Source: Adenanthera pavonina (lineage: Eukaryota > Streptophyta > Magnoliopsida > Fabales > Fabaceae). From it: a stretch of DNA of 64,000 nt. This document shows, one piece after another, positions 1 to 11,371 of this stretch (its first letter is position 1; every line of letters begins with the position of its first letter). The notes beneath the pieces are model-generated. The model worked only from the letters and a program-made list of their open reading frames with translations. It had not been told where the DNA came from and did no database searches. The position numbers and the translations under genes were made by a program. The DNA lies in assembly GCA_026686845.1 (NCBI GenBank), contig JAIVEN010000012.1:21454501-21518500 (forward strand), given 5' to 3'.

Positions 1-690
1 TGTCGATGAGGAATGATGCATGCTTCGAACTAAATGATATTTTAAAAGAATATTTAATTTTTTTAATGTTAATTTGTTAATTATATATAACATATTCTCA
101 TGTGGGAAGTAAATCTGCAAAATAATTCAACTACTAAATAATATGAATTTCTATAAATTTCATATTATATATAAATATGTAAGCATTTCAAATTGGGTTA
201 ACCTTGCTTGCCATCACGGATCTGAATGTCCTGCCCTGTTAAAATCTGTCAAGTACTCAAGGGCATACCTATCATGAGTAGAATAAAAATATAAAACTAA
301 TACGAATATTTTAACTCTATGAGCATCTATTATAAGTAAAATAAAAATATAAAAGTGACATGAATATTTAAAGACCTACAACAAGAAGTATATCTTAAGA
401 AAGAAAAAAGTGTTGCATGTCTTATTTTACTAAGGAATTCCACCACAATACCTAAACAAAAGAAATCACAAACTGACACAACAATTTCACATGAAGTTCA
501 GCACGTGTTTGACTTCAGTTTTGAGATAAATTGTCTTAGCATCTTCCCTTATTTATTTAATTCCCCCTTTTCTTGTTCATGTTTTTGTTTGCACGCATGT
601 GGATGGTTTGGATTTTTTTTTTATTATGGATGTTTTGGTAATAGAATCATGAGTAATGATAAGGCAAAGGCAAGTTAGGACATTAAGACG
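1..690. other. AT-rich non-coding DNA
   Basis: No coding frame, RNA gene or clear repeat can be supported here. The stretch lies upstream of the Harbinger-type ORFs. The left end of that element should be in it or beyond the window edge, but I could not find a terminal repeat matching the right side. Confidence 0.5.
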
Positions 691-1609
691 ACTGAAATTT
701 TAATCAAATTGTGCTTGCAACAAGTCCATAAAGGGCAATAGCATGGAACTACTTATACAAAAACAACATGGAGAGAAATAGTTTCTGGATTTAAAGAACA
801 AACAAGTAGGAGCTATAATAGGGGACAACTTAAAAATAAGTTGGATTCCCTTAAAAAAGAGTGGATGACATGGTGCAAGTTGTTTAAGAAAGAGACAGGT
901 TTAGGATGGAAACCTAACACGTATATGGTAGATGCACCAGATAGCTGGTGGGCTAAGAAGCAAAAGGTATGTAATTGTAAATTTGGAGTTATAAGCTTTA
1001 TATTCATTATGTAATATATAACAATGATTGGTTGTAAACATGCATGCAAATCCACTATATGCAAAATACAGATAAAAAAGACTCCTATTCAAAGATGAAT
1101 TAACAATTTTATTCAAAAGTGTGATAGCAATTGGACAACAAGCATGGGCACCCTCATCTCAGAGATTACCTAATGAGGTAGAAGAAGATGATGATGTGTA
1201 TCATCCTACTTTAGACTTAGAGGAAGGATTCAGGGATAGTGAGGAAGAACTTCAAAATCCTATTCCTGGAGTTAGTGCTGGAATCAGCACTGAATTTGGA
1301 GATATTAACTTAAAAACTTCACATGGGTGCTCTAGTGAAAGAAACATGGGAAAGAGGAAAAGGATGGGACCTTCTGAAGGATAGAAAAAGTAGAGAGCCC
1401 CGAATGCAAGACATTTAGTTAATGCAATTAGTAGAATTGTTGATGCCTAGGAGTCACAAGGAAAACAAAAGGTTGAAATATCTATAGTTCAAGCGATGGA
1501 TGAACTAGGCACAATAGAGGCTATCACAATGGATCCACAGTGGCATTCCCAATGTTGTGAACTCCTTTCGGACCTAATGAAGAGGGAGATCTTTTTTAAA
1601 TTGAGATGA
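691..1609 (+). pseudogene. Myb/SANT-like protein of Harbinger element (broken)
   Basis: This is the accessory DNA-binding protein that PIF/Harbinger elements need alongside their transposase, by family knowledge for nuclear import and binding of transposon ends. Exon 1 (691-966) reads as a Myb_DNA-bind_3 domain with its hallmark segments: GQLKNKLDSLKKEW, TGLGWKPNT and DAPDSWWAKK. One in-frame TAG interrupts it near 739. A GT donor follows at 967. The next exon begins near 1120 with IAIGQQAWAPSS, the conserved motif after the Myb domain, then an acidic stretch and a basic GKRKRMG patch. Further in-frame stops occur at about 1382 and 1448, and the C-terminal part (ELLSDLMKREIFF) ends at 1609. 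The part normally lying between the WW motif and the APSS motif is missing. The family call is firm; exon limits are approximate. Confidence 0.75.
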
Positions 1610-1862
1610 CATGAGAACAGGTTGATGAAACGGTTGAAGTTTGCAGCTTATAGAATTTAGGATGTTATTTATGCTTAAGTTTAGTACTTTGCTTCTTTTC
1701 TTTTTGGTTATAAACTTTGCTGTATGAACTTTATCTTTTTGTATGTTTGATAATCTTTGTTTTATATGGAGCTTTTGAATTTATCTAATATTATTGAACT
1801 TTTAGGAAGTTTACTGTTTAAAGAATTACTTTGTTTTCCAACTTACAGGTATAAATAATAAA

Positions 1863-3101
1863 ATGAGTGACTCTTCTGATGATGACTTGGATCACGCTGC
1901 ACAGGTGAGTGCACTGGTTGGATTGTATGTGTTTAAATATTTATGTAAGTGCACAGGTCATTCATGGATGAATGAAATTTTACAAGGACATCATATTCGT
2001 TATTATGAGATGTTTCAAATGAAGAATAAGGTATTTGATGAACTTTATATTGAATTAGTAATACATGGATTGAAACAAACTAAGGGGATGGGAGTGCAAG
2101 AAATGGTTGCAATATTTTTAAACACAGTTGGAAATGGGGTTGGAAACAGGATACTACAAGAAAGATTTCAACACTCAGGAGAGACTATAAGTAGACATTT
2201 TCATGAAGTTCTAGTGGCATGCCTTAGACTATCAATGAGATACATCAAGCCATGAGATAGTAGATTTCGTGATATATCACTAAAAATACAACATGACTGC
2301 TGATATTGGTCATTTTTCATGAACGCTATAGGAGCTACTGACGGAACCCATATCCAATGCATTGTTAATCCCACCAAATAGCCAAGATTTATTGGAAGAA
2401 AAGAATATCCAGTACAAAATGTAATGGTTGTATGTGATTGGGATATGTGCTTCACTTTTGTATTAGCCAGATGGAAAGGAACCGCACACGATGCTCGTGT
2501 TTTTAAGAATACCCTCATAACTCCTTCCATGAATTTTCTACATCCGCCTCTTGGTATATTTTTTGTTAATACAAGTATTTATTGTTTCAATTGAAATCAT
2601 AAATAATTCACAAAATTTTCATTGATTATTAGGTAAATATTATTTGGTAGATGCTGGTTACCCAACGCCAACAGATATCTTGGTCCATATAAATGTGAGC
2701 GCTACCACCTGCCAAAATTTAGGCGTACTCATGGATTTGCTAACCCCAATGAAGCATTCAATTATTTCCATTCAAGCTTAAGAAGTACAATAGAAAGGAC
2801 TTTTGGAGTTTGGAAGAATAGGTTTACAATTTTACGTCGAATGCCCAGGTTCAAATTTGATACACAAGTTCATATAGTTTGTGTAATAATGACCATACAT
2901 AACTTCATTAGAAGGAAATTTGAAATAGATTCTGAGTTCTTGCATTATAAAAATGAAAATATAGTTGAGCATAACGATACTGATCGTACTAATGAGTATC
3001 GGGCATCTTTCTCAAGTCTAACCATTACCTCTTCAAGAGATATGGATTTTACTCGTGATTCAATTAAAGATCGAATTATACAATATTTGGAAGAGAATTA
3101 G
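1863..3101 (+). pseudogene. PIF/Harbinger DDE transposase (broken)
   Basis: The homologue of the plant PIF/Harbinger transposase (DDE_Tnp_4 fold) starts at an ATG followed by an acidic stretch. Helix-turn-helix-like sequence (GETISRHFHEVL) ends at a TGA at 2253. The catalytic core continues beyond it: first Asp in GATDGTHI (about 2338-2361), second Asp in AHDARVF (about 2485-2507), and the acidic residue in STIERTFGVWKNRF (about 2786-2827). Two further stops lie at about 2297 and 2381, an intron-like gap at about 2552-2633, and a frameshift near 2665-2675 inside the DAGYP region. The end, RIIQYLEEN, is open to the TAG at 3101. All catalytic residues can be seen but the frame is broken at least four times, so no active protein is expected. 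Confidence 0.85.
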
Positions 3102-3740
3102 TCATGTTATATTATTAAGTTCCTTATAACAATATCATTTTATTTAGTTTAAAAATTAAAAGTATTTTATAGGTTTTCTTTCATATTATTTGTAATTTAT
3201 AATTTTAAGTAAATATTATCAATCAATTTTATAAACATAAAATCATTACACAATCGAAAGTGCTTTTGATTAAAATAATTTATATATGTTTAGTTTTGCA
3301 AAATCACTTTTGAGATAAAAACATCCAAATATAAATTAATTTTCACAATAGCTATTCTAACTAAAATCACTTCTGCAAAATCTATTATACTCAAAATCAC
3401 ATCTAAAAAAATGTTCCCAAACATGCACTGATCACTATTGCGGGTCGTCCCTTTGTTTTTTTTTTCATCTTTTTTTTAGTGGAAAGAGAATTCATTAAAT
3501 CAAAAAAATAAAAAGCGCTCTCAAAGATAAACTAAAGAGAGCGATACACAGTCGAGGGCAAAAAATATAAATCATATCAAGTTAGAATTTGCACAATGAT
3601 AAAGATACTTTAAATTTTAAATTATATTTAAATTAAACACTTCTTTATTTTTAAAATTTATATAAAATAGTTTTAATAATAAAATATAAATCATATCAAT
3701 TTAATTAAACTTTGGTGAATATTTTTTTAAATTTTTAATA
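3102..3740. other. Non-coding DNA between Harbinger relic and Copia-1
   Basis: AT-rich sequence without coding potential. Positions 3470-3560 hold a segment with repeated AAGCGCTCTC/GAGAGCG strings that could be the tail of an older retroelement, but nothing certain. Confidence 0.4.
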
Positions 3741-3745
3741 AAATT

Positions 3746-5404
3746 TGTTGAATCAAGTGTTTTGATGATTTCAAACCAACCTTCAAGAGCTTGGAGTAAA
3801 GATATCAAAGGTGCACCAAAAGTTTCAAATGAAGGAATTCTGGAGAAATCAGTGCGAGAATAGATGTATAATGTTTAGTAATGTTTTAATTTGAGAGAAA
3901 GACTTTGATTTGGTGAAAAGATGTTTTGAAAACTTTAATTCTATGTTAAATCATGGAATATTTGAAAAACACCCACCAACAGACGAAGTTTGAAAGGTTT
4001 ATACAGATCTGCCGTTTTGAAAATTTGAACTTTGACTTTGGAAATTCAAATTTCCTTTTGAAAATGAATAAATCTGAAAAGAGGCTTCTCTGACAGATGA
4101 ATTTTGTATTCCAAAATTCGAACTTTAACCTATGTCTGAAAAGAGCCCCTCTCTAACAAACAAACTTTAATGTTGAACATTCGAATTTTAGACAAAATGC
4201 AACTTATGAAAATTGAAAAATTCATTTGAGAATATGTCAAAGTTCATCTAAAAACAAGTTTAAAAACAGCTTTAAAATAGCCCACTGACAGATGAATTTT
4301 AAACGTGAAAATTCAAATTTCAAAAACAAAACTTGTGAATCTATTGTGCTGATATGTTGACATACGAATGACAATATTCACAAATTTGAATTTGAAACTA
4401 AGTCTGAAAAGAGGTCTCTCTGACAGACGAACTTTGCCCTTTGAAAATTCAAATTTCGAATTTATGAACTATTGTGCCTCATTGAACCAGCTTCTAACAG
4501 ACGAATTTTGGGGTTTCAAAATTCAAATTTTGAAGGCACTGTAACAAATTGAATTTACTATTCACACTTAACAGAACAACTTTAAACATGAAAATTCGTA
4601 TGTTCTAACATAGAATCATTTTCTAAAGATGAAAATTTGAATTTTGATTTATAACAGACGAACCTAGGAAGTTCAACGTTAAAGGCTATAACTTTTGGTT
4701 TCTGCGAAATTCGTCTGTTGACCAACTGAAATTCAAGGTTTGAGTGTCAGAAGCATTAAATGCGGTTGATAAAGGGATAGTTTCTCAGAGTAACTGTTGG
4801 GTAACATCTCTAACGGCTAGATCTTGTCTCTAACGTATAGTTAAGGCAGAAATCTATAAATAGAACTTCATTTGAAGATGTGGGTAATAAAATTACTTTG
4901 TAAATACTGAAACTTTGCCAAATCATTTACTCAAGTCTCTTACTCTCATATACTTCAATACTTGTACTCCAACTTTCATATTTACTCTGATTAAGAGAGT
5001 TTATTCATTGTAAACAATCTTATTTTCATCTGGAAGAAAGATTTTCTTGTGAGGAAATATCACAAGTGATTGGGGAAGCACTTAGTGAGAGTGCAAAGAG
5101 TGAAAGTGTGAGCTCTAGAAATAGAGCATCAACTTTGTACTGAAGCATTTGCAAAAAACTCACTGAATTCTTGCAGAATAGTAGAAAATCTCAAGTGGTG
5201 ACTTGAGGACTGGACGTAGGTCAAGTTGAGAGACCGAACCAGGATAAATATCTGAGTCTTATCTTCCCTACTATTACTTCTATTGTTTATTCATTTATAC
5301 TCTATTTTACCATCACCATTTGCTTTCTTCACTTTCTTGATGTTTTGCAGAAAATTTTTAATCTTCCCAATTCACTCCCTCTTGGGAAGCCAGCTTATCT
5401 AACA
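3746..5404 (+). repeat. Copia-1 5' LTR
   Basis: LTR of 1659 bp, TG...CA, pairing with 13865-15531. The middle part (about 3980-4740) is packed with short motifs of the type CAGACGAA and AAATTCGAA. The promoter follows at about 4800-4865, and the end carries the CCTCTTGGGAAGCCAGCTTATC block also seen in the other LTRs. Confidence 0.93.
4809..4863 (+). promoter_or_regulatory. LTR promoter: MSA-like motif plus TATA box
   Basis: TCTAACGGCTA at 4809-4819 fits the plant M-phase-specific activator consensus YCYAACGGYYA at every position. A TATA box, TATAAATAG, follows at 4855-4863, about 36 bp downstream. The same pair occurs in the 3' LTR (motif 14935-14945) and in the solo LTR (23082-23092 with TATA 23128-23136). 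Promoter activity is inferred. Confidence 0.6.
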
Positions 5405-5406
5405 AG

Positions 5407-5418
5407 TGGTATCAGAGC
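5407..5418 (+). other. Primer binding site, initiator-Met tRNA
   Basis: TGGTATCAGAGC, complementary to the 3' end of plant initiator-Met tRNA, starts two bases after the LTR end, the usual place and sequence for plant Copia elements. Confidence 0.92.
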
Positions 5419-5459
5419 CCGGATTCCCAATCAAAGGATTTTACAGTTCAGGAATTAAA

Positions 5460-6776
5460 ATGGCTGGCTTTGGAGAACGCATACTACCAGAGGAAAACAA
5501 CACAAATAGACCACCTGGTTTTAGTGGAGAAAACTATGGTCTTTGGAAGACTAGGATGTAAATATATCTCCAGTTCATTGATCTGGACATCTGGTCTATC
5601 ATCCAAAAGGGAGATTTTATCCCAATGGCATTGGAGGATGATGGGAAATACAGAGAGAAGCCAGAAGCTGAATGGAACGAGGAAGATAGAAGAAGAATCT
5701 TGCTGAACTTTAAGGGAAAACACTACTTGGTTAGTGCATTGAATCAAGACGAATTTTACAGGGTCTCACAGTGCTCCGCTGCTAAGGAAATGTGGGACAC
5801 CTTGCAAATTGCTCACGAAAGAATAACTGGAGTAAGAGAAAACAAATTGAACACCTGTATAGGTGAATATGAAAGCTTCAGGATGGCAGAAGAAGAAAGC
5901 ATAAAAGAGCTCCAGAAGAGATTCACCCTCATTATGAATCAACTGAAGAGTCTGGGCAAAGAGTACACTCAGACAGAAAAAGTCAGAAAGATCCTCAGAG
6001 CTCTTCCTCTGGAGTGGCAACCCAAAGTAACAGCAGTAGAGGAAGCCAGAGGAGAATTAATGGTGTCTATCACAGCTCTCTTCGGTAGTCTCGATGAATA
6101 CAAAGGAAAGATAAAGTCCCTCAAAGAGGCTGGATAAGACAGAAAGAAGAAGGGTCTTGCTCTGAAAGCTGCTGAGGAGAAAGAAGAAGAGTCTGACGAT
6201 GGAGATGAATTAGATAAAGAAACTCTGGCTATGATGGTAAGAAAATTTGGAAGAGTTTACAACAGGAAAAGAAGCAAGAAATTCTTCAAGAAAGAAGCAG
6301 CTGGAGACAGTAAGAGAGAAGGAAAAGAACAACTAACCTGCTACGAGTGCAAGAAGCAGGGACACATTAAATGGGATTGCCCACAATTCCTCAAGAAGCA
6401 GGAAAAAGAAAAGAAAGTTGCAGACAAAGTCAAGAAGAAAAGAGCTTACATCTCATCAATCTGGGGTAACAGCTCAGATGAGGAAGAAGATGATGAAGAA
6501 GAGATCGCCAACATCTATCTGATGGCTCTTGCATTTGAAGAAGCTGAAACTCCATCCAACAGTGATCCAGAGGATAAGGTATATGAATTTGAACCTTCCT
6601 ATTCTAAATTACTGGATACATTTCATGAATTGCATGATGAGTATGTCAAGACTACCATAGAACTTAAGCAAGCCAAGAAAAAGATTAACAAACTAGAATC
6701 TCAATGCAACATCTCTAAAACTGCTTCTCTGCATATTGAATCTGCTTGCTGTAAATCATGCATTGAGTTAAAATAA
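5460..6776 (+). pseudogene. Copia-1 gag (capsid and zinc knuckle), stops inside
   Basis: Gag forms the virus-like particle and binds the element's RNA. The ATG at 5460 is followed by the N-terminal gag signature (PGFSGENYGLWKTRM) and a UBN2/Retrotran_gag region (MWDTLQIAHE, LQKRFTLIMNQLKSLG, ALPLEWQPKV). Next come a basic linker, a CCHC zinc knuckle CYECKKQGHIKWDC at about 6339-6381, and an acidic/coiled C-terminal part ending SCIELK at a TAA, 6774-6776. The frame holds for 438 codons but has two copy-specific stops, at 5559-5561 and 6135-6137. The terminal TAA is different: the minus-strand copy has it at the same codon, so it may be the true gag stop (see Findings). Confidence 0.88.
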
Positions 6777-6800
6777 ACTAATGACTATCTGGTAAAAAGC

Positions 6801-7256
6801 ATGTCTAGACTCACTAAAGGAAAAGACATGTTGTTTGCTTTAATGGGAAGTCAGAGAATATCAGAGGGAAAGGCTGGACTTGGCTATGATCCTAATGCTG
6901 TAAAAGAAAAGATTAGGAAGAAAAATCAGAATGTGTATATAAGACATTTTGTGCATGCTAGTGGCAATGGAAAGAAAGATCATATGTCACATCACATTGA
7001 ATCGTATAATCAACCAAGGCATGCAAAACAAAAATATTATTTGCATTGTTTTCTTCCTGCTTCTCAATCTAGTAGTCCCTTTTCCACCTGTCACTTATGT
7101 AACAAGAAGGGACATATTTCCAGTTCATGTACTTTAAAGAAAAATAGACCTGACAAGAAGGTTAAGTGGGTTCCCAAAGGTACATTTATATCTAGGGAAA
7201 AGACTACTGACAAAAAAGAACCCAAGCAAATTTGGGTACCTAAAAAGAAAATATGA
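6801..7256 (+). CDS. Copia-1 second zinc-knuckle ORF (151 aa)
   Basis: The ATG at 6801 lies 24 nt after the gag TAA and in the same frame. The 151 codons are open to a TGA at 7254-7256. It begins MSRLTKGKDMLFALMGSQRI, is basic, and has a second CCHC knuckle, CHLCNKKGHISSSC, at about 7093-7134, then a Lys-rich end with a WVPKK motif. In the usual Copia gag-pol this segment is the C-terminal part of gag before the protease. Here it is set off by stop codons on both sides in both full copies of the window. Both copies are exactly 151 codons with no internal damage, unlike the rest of the element. Likely an RNA-binding nucleocapsid-like product or a read-through extension of gag; which one cannot be told from sequence. 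Confidence 0.7.
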   Translation: MSRLTKGKDMLFALMGSQRISEGKAGLGYDPNAVKEKIRKKNQNVYIRHFVHASGNGKKDHMSHHIESYNQPRHAKQKYYLHCFLPASQSSSPFSTCHLCNKKGHISSSCTLKKNRPDKKVKWVPKGTFISREKTTDKKEPKQIWVPKKKI

Positions 7257-7302
7257 ACCTTGGTTTGCATGTTTGTCTTAAAGCTCGAAAAAGAGCAACA
7301 AA

Positions 7303-10300
7303 TGGTATATGGACAGTGCCTGCTCAAGTCATATGACTGGTGATAAGGAGAAGTTCATCATCCTTTGAGACAAAAAAGGAGGAAAGGTGATATTTGGAGG
7401 TGATCAGTATGGCAAAATAGTTGGCATTGGCATTGTGGGGAAGAATCCTGAAACATCCATTGAAGAGGTGCTGTTTGTAATTAGCCTCAACCACAATCTA
7501 CTAAGTATGAGTCAGACTTGTGACAAAGGAAACTGGGTACTATTTGACTCAAAGTTTTGCCTGGTCAACAGAAAAAGTGATCATAAAAAAATCCTCAAAG
7601 CTCAAAGGGATGGTAACTGCTATACTATTGATCTTGATGAACTTCCTCCCTTAGATTCTGTCTGTTTGATTAACCAGGATAATGATAGTTGGTTGTGGCA
7701 TAGAAGGTTAGCTCATGTTAACATGAATCAACTATCAAAACTGGTTAAAAATAATTTAGTCACTAGCCTACCAAAAATCATTTTTGAAAAAGATAAAGAA
7801 TGTGATGCATGCCTAAAAGGAAAACAAATCAAATCTTCTTTCAAATCTAAAAACATGGTCACCACAACTAGACCACTAGAACTACTGCATGTGGATCTGA
7901 TTGGTCCATCTAGGGTAAAAAGCATTAGTGCAAATCTGTATGTGCTTGTAATTGTGGATGATTACTCTAGATTTGTCTGGACACTATTTCTTTCCTCTAA
8001 GAGTAATACATTTGATGCATTTGTAACCTTAGCTAAGAAAGTGCAAAATGAGAAAGGTATTTCTATTATGTCTGTCAGGTCAGATCATGGAGGAGAGTTT
8101 GAGAATTCATACTTCCTGGAGTACTGTGATGAGCATGGAATTGATCACAACTTCTCAGCTCCAAGAACTCCTCAACAAAATAGAGTAGTGGAAAGGAAGA
8201 ATAGAACAATTGGAGAGATGGCTAGAGCAATGCTGAATGAAAAGAAACTCTCTCAGGTATTCTGGGCTGATGTAGTAAACATAGCAAGCTACATCATAAA
8301 TAGAGCCTATATCAGACCAATCCTTGGGAAGACTCCTTATGAGCTGTACAAAAGAAGAAAGTCAAATCTCTCACATTTACATGTGTTCGGCTGCAAGTGT
8401 TTTATCCACAATAATGGAAAGGAGAATCTGGATAAGTTTGATACCAAATCTGATGAAGGTATATTTCTGGGTTATTCTAGTAGAAGTACGGCATATAGAG
8501 TTTTTAACAAAAAGTCTAAATTAGTAGAAGAATCTGTGCATATAGTATTCATTGAAAATGAAATTGTTTCCAAACATGTCACTGATGAGGATGATCTTAT
8601 TTCAAACTTTAAAAATTTAGATATTTCTGATGAAGGTAAAATTAAACCTCCAAAAATTTCTAAATCTATTAACATAAAGGAAGATATTCAGGAGAAAGAT
8701 TTTGAGGATGAATAAAATGAAGACATGTCTCAAAAACTCCCTAGAGTTTGGAGATATTAAAGGAATCATCCTGTAGATCAAGTGATAGGTGATGTTCAAG
8801 AGAGAGTTAAAACCATAAAACAGTTAAGGGATCAAATGATAAATTGTGCTTTCATTTTACAAATTAAACCTAAATGTACTGAGGAAGCCTTAACTGATGA
8901 ATACTAGATTTTAGCTATACAAGACGAGTTAAATCAGTTTGAAAGAAATCAAGTTTGAGACTTAGTGCCTAGATCCAAAAATCATCTTGTCATTGGCACC
9001 AAATGGGTTTTTAGAAATAAGCTTGATGAATCTGGATTAATAATAAAAAATAAAGCTAGAGTGGTTACCAAAGGGTATAATTAAGAAGAATGAATTGATT
9101 TTGAAGAAACCTTTGCTCCAGTGGCTAGATTAGAAGCAATTAGAATTCTGTTAGCTTATGCATGCATGAAAAATATTATGTTATATCAAATGGATGTGAA
9201 TAGTACTTTTCTTAATGGAGATATCATAGAAGAAGTTTATGTAGACCAATCTCCAGGCTTTGAGGACTCTACAAGACCAAACCTTGTCTATAAACTAAAG
9301 AAAGCCCTTTATAGTTTCAAGCAAGCTCCTAGAGCGTGGTATGAATGATTAAGTAGTTTTCTAACTAAAAAGGGATTCAACAGAGGAAAAGTAGATACAA
9401 CTTTATTCACTAAGAAAAAAATAAATATTTACTTATTGTTCAAATCTATGTTGATGATATTATATTTGGTGCTACTAATGAATCTCTTTGCAAGAATTTT
9501 TCTAAGCTAATGCAGGGAGAATTCGAAATGTCCATGATGGGTGAGCTCAACTTCTTCCTTGGATTGCAAATCAAGCAATGTAATGATGGTATCTTTCTCA
9601 ATCAATCCAAGTATCTGAAAGAATTGCTGAAAAAGTTTGGAATGGAGAATGCTAAGCCAATGGGAACACCTATGGCTACTGCAACCAAACTGGATATGGA
9701 AGAAGAGGGTAAAATGTTTGACATAACCTAATATAGAAGAATGATTGGATCTCTGCTATACCTAATTGCCAGCAGATCTGACATTATGTTCAGTGTCTAC
9801 ATGTGTGCAAGATTCCAATCATGCCCAGAAACCCGTGCAACTATTGTGAAACGTATATTTAGATATCTAATTGAAACATCACATATGGGTCTTTGGTATC
9901 CTAAAGGTAATGGAGAAGATTTGAAAGGATACACTGATGCTGACTTTGTAGGATCCAAAACTGACAGAAAAAGCACAAGTGGAACATGTCAGTTTCTTGG
10001 AGGATCCTTGGTTTCATGATTTAGTAGGAAGCAAAACAGTGTGGCCTTATCCACAGCAAAAGCTGTTGTGCCTAAGTCATCTGGATGAAGCAGCAGCTTG
10101 AAAATCTTGAGATTGAGATAAAAGAAATACCTATAATGTGTGATAACTAAAGTGCCATTAACATCACAAAGAATCCAGTCATGCATTCAAGGATGAAGCA
10201 TATTGAAGTTAGGCACCACTTCATAAGTGATCATGTTCTGAAAGGAGAGATCATATTAGAATACATCCCTACAGAAGATCAAGTTGCTAAAATCTTGACG

Positions 10301-10372
10301 AAGTCTCTTTCAGAAGATAGGCATTGTAAAATCAGGAGAGAATTGGGTATGATAAAACCCAATGAACTGTAA
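7303..10372 (+). pseudogene. Copia-1 pol: protease, integrase, RT, RNase H (broken)
   Basis: Copia-order polyprotein. Domains in order: aspartic protease with DSACSSHMTG (about 7313-7342), gag-pre-integrase zinc region (WHRRLAHVNMNQL, CDACLKGKQ; about 7690-7830), integrase core with the DDE residues in HVDLIGP, VRSDHGGEF and the VVERKNRT block (about 7880-8205), reverse transcriptase (about 8900-9600; QMDVNSTFLNGD, and YVDDI intact near 9450), and RNase H (about 9740-10372; TDADF, ending MIKPNEL). Damage: a stop near 7367, a stop at 8713, at least five further stops at 8740-9100 (most at codons that are Trp or Gln in the other copy), frameshifts at 9350-9430, and stops near 10018 and 10147. 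It lies in the -1 (+2) frame relative to gag. Confidence 0.9.
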
Positions 10373-11371
10373 GTAAATTTCTATATCAATCTATTTTAGA
10401 ATTTCTAACATTGATTTAATTCTAACTTTAGTATTAGAGAAAGTTTAATGTAAGTTGCAGGTGCTCCTCTTGAGTTTAAATGACAGTAGATCTGAAAAAT
10501 GGAGCAAATCATAATGGAACAGTAAAAAGGAGAAAGAGACAGCAAGAAATCTGAATTTTGGATCCATTCTGTAAGTTTTTAAAGTTGAAATTCACATTTT
10601 AGTTATGTGTTAGATGAATTTCCTTGATAAATTGTGTTTTTGAACAAGTCATCATATTTAACATTCGAATTTAGATGCCCATCAGACAAACTTCAGCTTG
10701 GTTTACATTATAACAGTTCTCGGTGGTCCTTCAAAATTCGTTTGTTGGTCTTTGAAAGTTCAAATTTTCAAAAATAAAATTTTAATGTTATCTTTGTCTA
10801 ACATGATGATTATAAAAATGTTTGTTTCTTAAACATACGCATGTTGGAGAACCTTTACAAAGTAAAGAAATTCGAATTTCTTATTAATTTCTGATTCAAA
10901 ATTTGTTTGTTGAAACATGCTCACAATGTTGAATCTCTGAAAGATGAATTTTCATATGTATAGTTCATCTGTTGTTTGTTATATTGGTTGTTGCTTAATG
11001 CCTGCTCTTTGAAATTCGAACTTTATTGAAACAAAGTTCGTCTGTTCATCCTGTGTTACTTGGACTAAGCCTCTGTCAGACAAATTTTCAGAAGTTCTGT
11101 CAGTAAGCTTTGCTGAATTGTTTAACTTTTAACTGCTCGAAGTTTGAATTTTGACCCCTTAAAATTCATCTGTCAAGCGGTTACACGCGTTAAAACCAAT
11201 GTTTTCCTCTGAACAGACACAACCCTACTCATCTCATCTCTGAGTCTGTTCAAATTCTTTCTTTAATGCTCTTCAATTCTGAACGTAAATCTTTATTTCC
11301 CACCGTTTAAAATCCTTTTCGCATCCTATAAACCCATTCTCAGCTTCATTCTAAAACATTCATCCACATAA
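10373..11371 (+). other. Non-coding gap between pol and extra ORF, motif-rich
   Basis: About 1 kb without coding capacity. From about 10610 to 11200 it carries the same short motifs as the LTR middle (AAATTCGAA-type and TTCGTCTG-type strings), although it is not LTR sequence. It may hold a promoter for the downstream ORF. The Copia-2 counterpart is 30349-31340. Confidence 0.6.

Larger units (their letters stand above)
691..3430 (+). mobile_element. Decayed PIF/Harbinger-type DNA transposon
   Basis: Two ORFs typical of plant PIF/Harbinger elements lie head to tail on the plus strand: a Myb/SANT-like DNA-binding protein (691-1609) and a DDE transposase (1863-3101). After the transposase comes about 300 bp of AT-rich sequence ending near 3430 with a TTCCCAAACATGCACT-like string, which resembles a PIF/hAT-type terminus. 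I found no convincing partner on the left, so the limits given are those of the recognisable content. In-frame stops and a frameshift show that this copy is dead. Confidence 0.7.

Noticed and set aside
2201..2530. 109-codon minus-strand ORF
   Set aside because: Shadow of the Harbinger transposase catalytic region on the opposite strand.
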